Shown here: piece after piece, positions 12,906 through 22,318 of the stretch | How the letters are laid out: each line of letters starts with the position of its first letter | Position numbering within the stretch: the stretch's first letter is position 1 | NCBI GenBank assembly: GCA_963693085.1 | Contig: OY856412.1 | Coordinates: 1,407,014,694-1,407,078,693, forward strand | Direction of reading: 5' to 3' | Source of the DNA: Alisma plantago-aquatica | Taxonomy: Eukaryota > Streptophyta > Magnoliopsida > Alismatales > Alismataceae | DNA length: 64,000 nt | Program-made: the position numbers and the translations under genes | The notes under the pieces: generated by a model | The model's input: the letters and a program-made list of their open reading frames with translations, nothing else | What the model was told of the DNA's origin: nothing | The model's database searches: none

Positions 12906-12952
<47 letters not shown>
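12906..12952. repeat. TA microsatellite inside copia A LTR
   Basis: About 46 bases of uninterrupted TA/AT. The homologous site in the related LTR (about 45690-45705) has only a short AATATATGATATG, so the tract expanded in this copy. Confidence 0.9.
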
Positions 12953-12954
<2 letters not shown>

Positions 12955-13640
12955 ATTCACATGAGTATGGCCATATCAGTCTCGCTTATCAAGTGGCACA
13001 AATATCAATCTCTTATAGGAGGGACGAGTCCCATCTACATCACTCACACTCGATTCCCGTATGATAGAATATATTTGAGCATCACCTTTATGACAACCCT
13101 TATTCAAGGTCACATTTGATGATGACAAAGTACATCAAACAACATGTGATGAGTGTTGTGATTTCAAGTATAAGAACCAGAGTCTCCAACATCACTACGA
13201 GAGATGATTCTAACTACCAATTATAGTTTCCACGTATCACTCTCGAGGTGGGTTTGTTCGATACACTGTTCTCTAATAAGTATCTATGTGTTTGGTTTGA
13301 CATCACATATGATAACTTAATGGGATTCTATCATCAATCAACACACTTGAGTCTTATGTGTTATTACTGTCTAACAACCTTTCATAATAACAATCGACTA
13401 GGGACATAATAAGAATGCATCTACTCTTGACAACTGTATGATCTCATTGTTTAGGTCATCAACCTGAAGACATACATCATTGAGTAATATCATTCTTTAG
13501 ACATTCATTATGTTACGACATTATCTCATAATTAAATAAAACAGAATAAATAGAAGATTACCTTATTATTAATCAAATCATTTACAAGACATTCCATTAC
13601 AATCATCATATTATTGGCTTTGCTGGCATACATACCAACA

Positions 13641-14008
13641 TTCACTCCCAATGACCTTTTGATATTTTATTATTTGGTTGGACATATAATAGACACACAT
13701 CTTGACTTAATTGGAGTTTTCCCATTGACAGGCGTCCTTTCATTTATCTTTAAAGCATGGTAATAAACCTCTGACACAACCTTAAGAAAGGTTCATAAGC
13801 ACCAAGCAGCTTGTGAGGTAAACTATCATCATTTCCTACCTTTTACTTTTGATACCTTTGGGGATCTTGGTGACGATGTAACTTGTCCTTTTTCACGCAT
13901 TCAACATATAAGAATAGGTAATTTTATGTTTTCTTCATCTACTAATAATTTTATAAGTAAATCTATAAGTTTTGCCATACAAAAAGCCTTACCATCTCAA
14001 TTTGTTGT
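13641..14008. other. Unassigned AT-rich spacer
   Basis: The stretch between the copia A LTR and the TGTAAGACCCC boundary. I see no open frame, repeat or known element end in it. Confidence 0.5.
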
Positions 14009-14196
14009 TGTAAGACCCCTAACCTTGATTAATACCCAAACATAATTATTTGTCTCACTTGGATGCTTAATTTCTTAATCAAATTTTAGATATGATTTAT
14101 TATCAGTTGACAAAACTATGTTTGAAATTTGAGTGAATTCCGACTTGTTTGTTCAAGTTATGTAATTTTATGTACTATGTAAACTTACATATAATT

Positions 14197-14489
14197 TGTA
14201 ATGCCTGTGGGCCCACTGCCCTAGGCTCTAGTAGAGTTTTAGGAATGACGACTGGTCCCACAAATCACCACTAGCCTAGACTGCATGCTTTGTCCTCACT
14301 CATGCGCAAGCCGAGGTTAACTTCCCGACTAATCACCCATCCTAGTACTATTCCAAGCTGAGCACACTTAACTATGGAGTTTTTTAGTGATGGGCTCCCA
14401 AAAAAAGATGTGCACATTGATAATATGGGTAGTCCAATCATTCCTTTTTAGATCATTATATCTGAGGCCTCAAATCCTGGGATGTTACA
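14197..14489 (-). repeat. Cassandra 3' LTR
   Basis: A 293-bp LTR, on the minus strand starting TGTAACATCCCAGG and ending ATTACA. It contains a 5S-like block at about 14319-14396 including AGTACTAGGATGGGTGA with one substitution. A direct copy lies at 14742-15026. Confidence 0.9.
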
Positions 14490-14502
14490 ATCTCTCCCAC
14501 TT
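14490..14502 (-). promoter_or_regulatory. Cassandra polypurine tract
   Basis: On the minus strand AAGTGGGAGAGAT lies immediately before the 3' LTR, where second-strand DNA synthesis would be primed. Confidence 0.8.
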
Positions 14503-14726
14503 AGACTCTTGACGTCCTCGTCAAGGCTCAACTATATGACCTCATAATATTTCTCCATTTCAGTGCAGACCCAGAATTGTCCATGGATACCCAGCTCCCG
14601 ATCACGGAATACCAACGCAAGGGTGGCTACGTCACCATAGATAGCCCTTTCCTACATGTCTAGACCGTACGGCTCAAGATTGGCATGTCACATGCCTATA
14701 TGGGCCCCACCTACTAGAGGGGAATT

Positions 14727-14739
14727 GACTTTGATACCA
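14727..14739 (-). promoter_or_regulatory. Cassandra primer-binding site (tRNA-iMet)
   Basis: On the minus strand TGGTATCAAAGTC lies two bases after the 5' LTR. It matches TGGTATCAGAGC with two differences. Confidence 0.85.
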
Positions 14740-14741
14740 TT

Positions 14742-15026
14742 TGTAAAGCTCGTGGGTCCACTACCCTAGGCTCTAGTAGAGTTTTAGGAATGACGAATGG
14801 CCCCACAAATCACCACTAGCCTTAACTGCGTACTTTGTCCTCACTCACGCGTAAGCCGATGTCAACTTCCCGACTGGTCACCCATCCTAGTACTACTCCT
14901 AGTTGAGCACGCTAAACTATGAAGTTCTTTAGTGATGAACTCACAGAAAAGGACGTGCACCTTGATGATATGGGTAGTCCAATCATTTTTTTAAGATCAT
15001 TATATCTGAGGCCTCAAATCCTGTAA
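14742..15026 (-). repeat. Cassandra 5' LTR
   Basis: Direct copy of 14197-14489. Its outer end lacks a few bases of the expected TGTAACATCCC. The 5S-like block is at about 14863-14942 and is closer to 5S rRNA than the block in the other LTR, including GTAGTACTAGGATGGGTGAC. Confidence 0.88.
14863..14942 (-). promoter_or_regulatory. 5S rRNA-like segment with pol III control-region similarity
   Basis: On the minus strand the block contains TTAGCGTGCTCAACTAGGAG and GTAGTACTAGGATGGGTGAC, matching the internal control region and 3' part of plant 5S rRNA. In Cassandra elements this region is known to retain pol III promoter similarity. It is not a 5S gene, since the rest of the 120-nt unit is absent or diverged. 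Confidence 0.8.
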
Positions 15027-16084
15027 CTTGTCCATTTTGGTGGTACAACTGTAATTTAACACATGCATAATTTTTTTACCTTGTATTCTTCGATTCTATT
15101 TGGATGTTTACTTTGTTGCATAGAGACAATAATTTAGTGGGTAGTAAAGCCTTACGTTTTCCTCATCCGATGGGTTAATACCTTGGGGTCAATGGCTTTA
15201 GAGAAATCCATGGGACCCCTTCCTTTAACTTTGCTCCTGTGGAAAGCTTTTTAGTGAGCATGTTTTCTTTTCTGGGGAGCCGTCAGAGGAGCTCCGATGC
15301 CGGGTTTTTATTCTATAGACCGACGAAGACTGATACTTCCGTCGGACTTGTTGTCGTTGGCGTGAAACTTGAGGACCGCTGGGGTTTTTAACCCATTGCG
15401 AGCTGATGAACTGACAGCCGAACCGGCAGCAAAAGGACCGATGATGACTCTTCCGTCAGAGTGAATTAAAAGTACGTGCATGCCTTGTATGGCTGCTAGA
15501 ACAGGAACTCTTGAATCAGCTATGCTCTCTTTTCCATCAAACCGACGACATGGAAATTGGGGGTTGACCGACGAACGGGTCCTGCCTGACGGTTTCCCTT
15601 ATATTATGGGGATTAGTGGCGAAGCCAGACGTTTTCTCAAAATAAGGCACCATAGAATGTGTCTGTGCAATTTTTCTTAAAATCTATAATATTATAATTT
15701 TTTTGGAAACATATGATATCAATGATTAAATCAATGGTATCTATGCCTAAAAAGGATGTAGGAGATTTCTCAATCGCAGGTCAATAAAGAAATTGAAACT
15801 TGATATACATAACATCAACCCAACATCGTAACTTATATTTTCAATATTTAAATTTACGCGGACAATTTCTGAAAAGGAAATTACTCCAATTAAATACGCA
15901 AGTTGCATTTAATTAGTGTTTTTTTTCATTTAATTTGTTTTTTGTTTCTTTTCAAAAAAAATATATGTCATGATATGTTAGGTTTACACTTGAGTACATA
16001 ATGTGGTATTCTAATTATTATACAAAGTCAATATTTTGTATACATGGTTTTGAATTTATACTGGAGGTTGGGCGGCGCTTGGAA

Positions 16085-16122
16085 GGCGATCGGTTGGGCG
16101 ATCGGGTCCCCTAGGCGATCGG
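16085..16122 (+). repeat. Three GGCGATCGG repeats in the LINE 2 leader
   Basis: The 9-mer occurs at 16085, 16098 and 16114, within an extremely GC-rich leader (16070-16180). This could be part of the internal promoter expected at LINE 5' ends; that role is inferred. Confidence 0.6.
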
Positions 16123-16216
16123 AGGCCCTTGGCGGCGCGCCGCCGCCAACTCACCCCGGCCAGGCACCCCGCCTACCGGGGGCCACCCCTTGTCCGTCTC
16201 TAAGCCCTGGAGGAAG

Positions 16217-17890
16217 ATGCTGCCATCACCGCTGCTGCGTAGGGTGACCAGGCAAAGCGTGAGGGGAGCGCAAGCGCAACAGGCGATTGCGGAGAGGAGA
16301 AACAATATGCTGGCGACTGCCGTCCCGACGGAGGAAGTCCTACCCGACGTTAGGGTTGTGCTGGGCAATACCGACGAAGAAGATCATTCCAACCTGCAGT
16401 CGCCTAGGGTTTTGACGGAGGCAGGGAAGAATAACGGAGGACCGGACGTGCATGATCCAGCGAGGGCGGAGGACCAGACGTCGGCTAGGGCAACTGAGAA
16501 GCATGCGAGCAATCCAATACCATCTCCGGATCAGCAGGCGAGTCCAAGGTCATCTCCGGGGGAGGGAGACAACACGTCGCAGACGGCGGTGGAGAAAACT
16601 ACAGAAGTGGCGGGAAATCGGGGTCCTACCCCTAGGTCGGGACCGGAGAACGCAACTAGAAAGATGCCGCTGTATAATATTCCACACGACACATGCTTCC
16701 GCTGTATGGGACGTGGACACGGGCAATCGCAGTGTAGAAGGAGCAAAGTTTGTTATAGGTGCAGGAGACCTGGTCACCTTGCCACGAGGTGCAATCAACA
16801 GGCCATGCAAACCAGGCCACCACCAGATATCCATTCTAGGAATGTCTTCCCACCGCTGCCCACGGGGATTCCGGTGAGGGGTGCCCCTCAACATGTTCCG
16901 AAGAGGATCTCGGTCGATGTTGGACCGGATGATGAGATGAGGAAGAGTAAGATCTCTGCCCTAGAGAGAGCAGTAGAGATTTCTTGGCAGCATGGAGTAG
17001 CTTGGAAAGAGGTCGGTCCTTTCTTGCACCACAGTTGGCCCAGTGCAGCGGATATCTACAGGTTCGAAGAAAGGAAAGCCATAGCATTCTTCTCGTGCGA
17101 GCAGGAGGCCAAGGAGATGGTGATGAAAGGTCTCCAAAATTTAGGTGGCCGTCAAATGAAGATGAGGCATATGATTGAAGGGGAAAGTCATCAAAGTAAG
17201 GAGGAGTTTTGGTTCTGGATAGCTGATCTACCGCTTACTTGTCGGGATGATGAAACGCTGAAAAGGATAGTATCGAAGTTCGGAGATTTTGTGCATATTT
17301 CTGATTGGAAGAAGGAAAAAGATGACCTGTCTGGGCTCCTTATTTTGGTGGAGGCTTTTAGTGAAGACATCTCTCAGTTCGTATCGCTCACGTACGGGAA
17401 AAGAAGAACATCTGTTTATTTCCGTATGCTGGCTAGGGGGCTGGTGCGTGCAGGTACTACACAACTTACTGAAGTCGGTGTTGATTCTGGGATTCCTTTG
17501 GAGGCTCTTAGATTACCGGAGGCACGGACAGATTCATCAGCTATGGTGCTTGCAAACCCGGGGCCTTCAGTACCTACTGAAAGACAGCAACAACGAGGGG
17601 ATCAAAATCCACAGATTCATAAAACCCGAGAACAAAGAAGAATGGTGATAGACAGAGAAGGAAGTAGAAGATACCTATCCAATAGGCGCCTTGAAGATTT
17701 CATTCTCATGGAGGACGAGAGATACAATGCATACAGAAGAAGGGAAGGCAGAAGTCAGCCTAGATCGGGGAGACGTACAGGTGAACCTCGTCTTCATAGA
17801 AGGAATTTTTCAAGAGGAAGGCAATCTGATTGGGACAGGGATACATTTGATATGTACTGGTCAGAGCATGAGGGAGGATACAGTCACTGA
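16217..17890 (+). CDS. LINE 2 ORF1: zinc-knuckle RNA-binding (gag-like) protein
   Basis: A 557-residue open frame from the first ATG (16217). The frame is open upstream back to 16115 but contains no other ATG there, only a TTG at 16190. Two CCHC zinc knuckles of form CX2CX4HX4C lie at about residues 160-173 (CFRCMGRGHGQSQC) and 179-192 (CYRCRRPGHLATRC). They are followed at about 240-400 by a segment resembling the plant LINE DUF4283/RRM-like region (AIAFFSCEQEAKEMV, then WFWIADLPLTCRDDETLKRI). The C-terminal 100 residues are rich in arginine, glutamate and serine. The order knuckle then DUF4283-like is the reverse of LINEs 1 and 3. The frame ends 40 bases before the ORF2 ATG. It would bind element RNA. 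It has no internal stop, so a protein could be made. Confidence 0.85.
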   Translation: MLPSPLLRRVTRQSVRGAQAQQAIAERRNNMLATAVPTEEVLPDVRVVLGNTDEEDHSNLQSPRVLTEAGKNNGGPDVHDPARAEDQTSARATEKHASNPIPSPDQQASPRSSPGEGDNTSQTAVEKTTEVAGNRGPTPRSGPENATRKMPLYNIPHDTCFRCMGRGHGQSQCRRSKVCYRCRRPGHLATRCNQQAMQTRPPPDIHSRNVFPPLPTGIPVRGAPQHVPKRISVDVGPDDEMRKSKISALERAVEISWQHGVAWKEVGPFLHHSWPSAADIYRFEERKAIAFFSCEQEAKEMVMKGLQNLGGRQMKMRHMIEGESHQSKEEFWFWIADLPLTCRDDETLKRIVSKFGDFVHISDWKKEKDDLSGLLILVEAFSEDISQFVSLTYGKRRTSVYFRMLARGLVRAGTTQLTEVGVDSGIPLEALRLPEARTDSSAMVLANPGPSVPTERQQQRGDQNPQIHKTREQRRMVIDREGSRRYLSNRRLEDFILMEDERYNAYRRREGRSQPRSGRRTGEPRLHRRNFSRGRQSDWDRDTFDMYWSEHEGGYSH

Positions 17891-17930
17891 CTTAGCTGGT
17901 TAGAGAGGGACAGGCGTGCAAAATACTTTT

Positions 17931-20900
17931 ATGGATTGTAAGTCACTATTCTGGAATATTAGAGGGGCATCCAATAATCCTACAAGGAGGGTTCTGAGCA
18001 GACTATGCGGCCGGTACAAACCTGGAGTGGTATGTTTATTTGAGCCTTTTCTTCATGCTGAACAAGCAGTGGAGTTGTTGGATATTGTTAAACTTGATTG
18101 GGCTGCCGATAATCAAGATGTAGATGGGAAAATATGGTTCTATGCTGATAAAGCTCTGAATCCTAGCATTTTCAGAAGACATAGACAACACTTGACGGTC
18201 AGTATGGACACTGATGAAGGTTTGAAAATATTTGTTACGACAATCTATGCTAGCTATGATAGCACAGAGAGAAGAACGCTATGGAATGATCTTTTGATGA
18301 TGGCTGAAATTATAGGGGATGAGGGATGGACTATTGCAGGGGACTTCAATGTGGTGAGGCACCCTAGGGAGAGAAGAGGTGGAAACCAACCTGGGTTTCA
18401 AGACATGATGGATTTTAATTCTTTGATATCAGATGCAGCCCTGGAAGAAATACCTTTTGAAGGCAGTCAATATACATGGGTGAACAAGCAGGTTCTCACA
18501 CCGACAATGTGGCAGATAATTGATAGAGTTCTTGTCAATGGAGCATGGATGATGAAGAGGCCTGCGACTAGATCTATTCATCTTACTAGAGCGAGGGTTT
18601 CAGACCACTACCCAGTTATGATGATTCCCGGTTCTTGGACAATGGAAAAAAAGAAGACTCACTTCTCTTTTATGAAGACCTGGCTCGAGCATGAGGATTG
18701 CATGAATATTGTCGAGCAAGCTTGGAATGATCCAATATGCGGTCATCCTTCTGTGGTTTTCTACCTTAAGCTCAAAAGGGTTCGAGAGGCTCTTCGTAGA
18801 TGGAGCAAGGACACCTTTAGTGCTAACAGACAACGCATTCTTGATTTGGAGGACGTGGTTTTCACAACACAAATGGCTTTTGATGAAAATCCGACTGCTA
18901 TTAATGAGCTAAACTTGAGAGAGGCGGAAAGTGAGCTACAATATCTTCTGGACTAGGAGGAGAAGACATGGAAGGAGAAAGCTTGAATAGACTGGCTTCA
19001 AGATGGGGAGAGAAACACCAAGTTTTATCATGCAACTATTAAGGTGAGAAGGAAAAGAAGAAGGATCAATCAGGTGTTATTACAAGACGACACTCAGGTT
19101 ACAGATCCTAAGCAAATGGCGAAGATGGCAGCTGATCATTACAGGCATTTTTACAATGAGGTAACAGATACAGATGCAAATGAGATGGATGGTTTCATAG
19201 ATTCGATCCCAGAGATGGTCTCACTTGATGAAAATTTCACATTCACAGCGACTCCACAGGAAGAGGAGATCAAAGAGGTGATGTTAAAGATGGACGCAAC
19301 AGCAGCCCCGGGACCGGATGGGTTCACCCTCCCTTTCTTTACAGCGGCATGGTCTATCATTAGAAATGACTTCATGGACTTGGTAAAAAGCTTCTTCAGC
19401 GGACAGGATTGCTTCAGGGGTCTCTTCTGCTGCAGAATTCTACTTATTCCAAAGAATGATGAGTCTAGAAGAATACCGGAGGATTTCAGACCAATATCCA
19501 TTGAGAATGTCGCTCTTCGCATCCTTGCTAGAATACTCAGTGAGAGATTCGCTCCTATTATGCCACGCCTGATTTCCAAGAACCAAGGAGCCTTTGTGAA
19601 AGGCACGGATATATCTCATCACATCCGGTTAGCTAAGGAACTTATGCATGATATCAATAGAGGCAGAGACGCTCCTAATGTAATCTTAAAATATGATATG
19701 TCGAGGGCATACAATAGAGTAACTTGGTCTACGCTGGGGAAAGTCTTGGAGAAGTTCAACCTTACAGAGGAGGTTATCAAGTTATGTCTTAGCTTCTTTG
19801 CAAATACGTGGGCAACGGTGACTATAGGCGAGGAAACAGCCGGATTCTTTCAGATGAGCAGAGGATTGAAGCAAGGAAGTGCGATTTCTCCATTCCTTTT
19901 CATACTGTTTGAGGAAATGCTATGTAGAAGATTCCTGAGGTTATATGAAGAAGGGGCCATATCAAAATTCCAGGTGCGTGGGGAGGCGGTGCCTCCAGTC
20001 ATCCTTCTCTATGCAGATGATATTGTGGTCTTTTTCACAGCTGACCAAGGATCTTTGGATGTGGTTAGTAATACCTTTGATGCATATGAAAGAGCAACTA
20101 GTCAGAGAATAAACAAATCTAAATCTACATGCGTGGTAGGAGGCAAGGACCTGATGCTAGCTCATGATGTAGCTGTGTCCCTGGGAGTGAGTGCTGCTAC
20201 AGAATCTTTGAAATATCTGGGCATACCGATCAAGAAAGGTTCGATGAGACTATCCGACTTTGAGTTCCTCATGAACAAGATAAATGAAAAGATTGCTACG
20301 TGGAAGTCTAGACTATTATCCTTTGTGGGGAGGAGGATGTTGATTGCACATGTTCTAGCATCCATACCAGTGTACACGGCAGCGGCGGTGGGTATTCCTA
20401 CTGGGATAGTAGCGCGGATTGAAGATAAACTATCCAGATTCCTGTGGAGTGATAGGGAGGATCATCACAGGAAGGCGTGGATTGGATGGAACAGGGTGGC
20501 TAGGCCTTTCTCTTTGGGCGGGTTGGGGATTCCCTCACTACAGTCGATCAATGAGGCCTTTGTTACAAAAGCATGCTGGGAGGTTCTAACAAAGGATTCT
20601 ATCTGGGCATCTTTCTACAGAAGCAAATACACAAATGTGGCAGGAGGACGAGACAATCTATATCCTGGTACCTTGAGGAGAGGATTATTACCTTCACCTT
20701 TTTGGAAGAGATTGTGGGACATGTTTCCTCGCATGTTTCCTTTGTGTAGATGGGTGGTTGGGAATGGAGAGATATCCTTCTGGGATTCATGGTGGTGCGA
20801 GAAACGCCTGGCTGATCATGCGATCATACCCAGTGACAGAAGACACCCGTTCTTGGTGAAAGACTTTTGGATAGAAAGATATGGATGGGATTGGGATTCG

Positions 20901-22157
20901 CTTAGACTGATCTTGGATGAAGAAGGTTTACAGTTGATATGGGATGCAGATATATGGATATCCAACGATGAAAACAAGCTAGTGTGGAGTCCAGAGAAGA
21001 GTGTCAGATTTTCTATGAGTTCAGCCAAGCGGATGATGATACATAATGAAAAGGAAGGTCCATACGGCCTTGGGAGGATATGGAAAGCCGGGTATCCAAA
21101 AGAGGCAGTGTTTCTATGGAAAGCGGCTAGAGGAGCAATTCCCACAGACGATAACATAAGGCTCAGATGTGGTATCCCGCTTGCATCTAGATGTTATTGC
21201 TATTTTGAACCCCAGGAGGAAGATACAGATCATTTGCTATTCTAGGGGCAGACCGCCAAGTTCTTTTGGAGGAAATTCGACAAGCTGATTGATATGGAGG
21301 CACCTTTTGATATGAGATCTCTTCTTGACAGGTGTGCGTTGGCAACAAAGAAGAGCATAGTTGAATGGTTGGCAGGTAATCTAGCAATCTTAATACCACA
21401 TAGCATATGGCGCATTAGATGTGGAGCTAAATATGATGGTAAGATGATATCGCTCAGCCATGAATGGGAATATATCTTGAGAATCCTAAACCACCACATG
21501 AAGAGGTATGTGTTTCCTATTGCTATGGAGAATGGAATATATGACAGAATGAAATTGTTGGGCGTGAAGGAACCAAGGACAGCTATGAAGGAAATTGTAT
21601 TGCTGCGATGGGAGAAGCCAGATCTACATAATCTCAAACTAAACATCACGATTGGGAGGGACAAAGATGCCAACGGTACATATAGAAAATGGGCAGCTGG
21701 AGTCATTCGTAATCACAATGCAAATATCTGTCTTGTGTTCCGAGCTTGGATCAAGAGCTCTGACTACTTCCTTGCGTATATGCAAGCATGCGCCATTGGT
21801 TTGAAGCTAGCAGGTGACCACGCTTTGAACATCTCGAGCATTGAGGTTGACGACTCCTTTACATATGAGGTACTTTGGCATGGAGGTAGAGAGCCATGGC
21901 GGACAACATCTTTTGTTAGGGAGCTCAGAGAAGAGATTGCATCTTCCATGATTTCTGGTTCGCTAGTTCATAAGGTTATCAACTCGATACCTCATGAATT
22001 AGGAAGGTGGGGGAGTAGAACGCAGGAGGTATTAGTCTCTTCGGATATTTCTAATATGCCGCTGAGAATTAGGGGCATGGCACTGATGGAAAAAAGAAGT
22101 ACTCCCTACGTGGTCCTAAAGAAAACAGCTGTTGGAGGTGATGATGAGAGATATTAG
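17931..22157 (+). pseudogene. LINE 2 ORF2: endonuclease / reverse transcriptase / RNase H-like, three premature stops
   Basis: One frame of 1408 codons from ATG 17931, interrupted only by TAG (18954-18956), TGA (18984-18986) and TAG (21243-21245). The endonuclease shows FWNIRG (residue 7), AGDFNVVRH (about 136) and SDHYPV (about 223). RT shows EDFRPISIENVALRILA (about 518), ILKYDMSRAYNRVTW, RGLKQGSAISPF and YADD (about 694). A zinc-finger-type region with CYCYF...DTDHLLF sits just before the third stop. The RNase H-like tail (about 21640-22050) has AAGVIRN and IEVDDSF, but lacks the usual first aspartate and the glutamate. Each stop is one transition from a sense codon (CAG or CGA). As written the frame cannot give full-length enzyme. 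Confidence 0.9.
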
Positions 22158-22318
22158 AGTGAGTCCTTCATTTTTTTCCATATTGAGGGTGAACTTGTTG
22201 TGGGATAATGGGATATTACCCGAGTTATAAGTGCGGGAGATGTAATTTTTTGCTGTGATTTAGCCCACAAGAGGGGTGTGGGATGAATAAAAGTGACCCC
22301 TGGCTTAACAAAAAAAAA
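22158..22318 (+). other. LINE 2 3' UTR and A-tract
   Basis: A short, purine- and GT-rich untranslated tail contains GATGAATAAAAGTGACCCC and ends in about ten A residues immediately before the TSD. The AATAAA-like hexamer may act as the polyadenylation signal. Confidence 0.6.

Larger units (their letters stand above)
2546..13640 (-). mobile_element. Ty1/copia element A, 5' part, interrupted by a LINE
   Basis: Reading the minus strand from the right, there is a 2.1-kb LTR (11552-13640), an initiator-Met primer site, a non-coding leader (about 10680-11534), then gag, protease and integrase-start remnants (about 4500-2560). The leader and gag halves are separated by a LINE at about 4542-10680. 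The join is supported by collinearity with copia element B at about 28350-28450, where the sequences matching both flanks of the LINE are contiguous. RT, RNase H and the 3' LTR are missing, because the element is cut off by the repeat at 1-2545 and then by the window edge. Confidence 0.75.
11552..13640 (-). repeat. 5' LTR of copia A
   Basis: A 2089-bp LTR that on the minus strand begins TGTTGGTATGTATGCC and ends TTTTAACA, giving the canonical TG...CA ends. The primer site lies just after its end. A second, diverged copy lies at 45003-46505 on the plus strand and shares the start, the TATA region and the upstream motif array. The right flank from 13641 does not belong to the element. Confidence 0.85.
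14197..15026 (-). mobile_element. Cassandra TRIM retrotransposon carrying 5S rRNA-like LTRs
   Basis: A complete terminal-repeat retrotransposon in miniature, on the minus strand. It has a 5' LTR (about 14742-15026), a primer site, a 252-base non-coding interior and a 3' LTR (14197-14489) preceded by a purine-rich tract. The two LTRs match over nearly their whole length. The 3' LTR has ends TGTAACATCCC and ATTACA; the outer end of the 5' LTR is slightly deleted. Each LTR holds a segment closely matching the 3' two-thirds of plant 5S rRNA, the hallmark of Cassandra. No protein is encoded, so it would have to move with enzymes supplied by other elements. A clear target duplication was not found. 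Confidence 0.92.
14009..15613 (+). repeat. Gypsy (chromovirus-type) LTR-like sequence, 5' part, with a TRIM inserted
   Basis: Begins TGTAAGACCCCTAACC, which resembles the TGTAACACCCC start typical of plant chromovirus LTRs. It is interrupted by the Cassandra element (14197 to about 15026). The following sequence (15160-15600) is GC-rich, with several CCGACGAA and CCGTCGGA motifs. It is then interrupted by the hAT element at 15614 and probably resumes at 23121. No internal coding region or primer site was found, so a solo LTR or fragment is likely. Confidence 0.4.
16046..22318 (+). mobile_element. L1-type LINE 2 (full length, near intact)
   Basis: A 6.27-kb non-LTR retrotransposon bounded by a perfect 15-bp direct repeat atattttgtatacat (16031-16045 and 22319-22333) and ending in a short A tract (about 22309-22318). 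It has a GC-rich 5' leader with repeated GGCGATCGG, an open ORF1 (16217-17890) and an ORF2 in one frame (17931-22157) with three stop codons and no frameshift. A 3' UTR of about 150 bases follows. Base composition is clearly more GC-rich than the flanks. It lies inside the hAT element. The perfect TSD and preserved frames indicate a relatively recent insertion. Confidence 0.95.

Noticed and set aside
14863..14942. Possible 5S rRNA gene
   Set aside because: Only the 3' part of 5S is similar, and it sits inside a retrotransposon LTR with a partner copy. This is Cassandra, not a gene.
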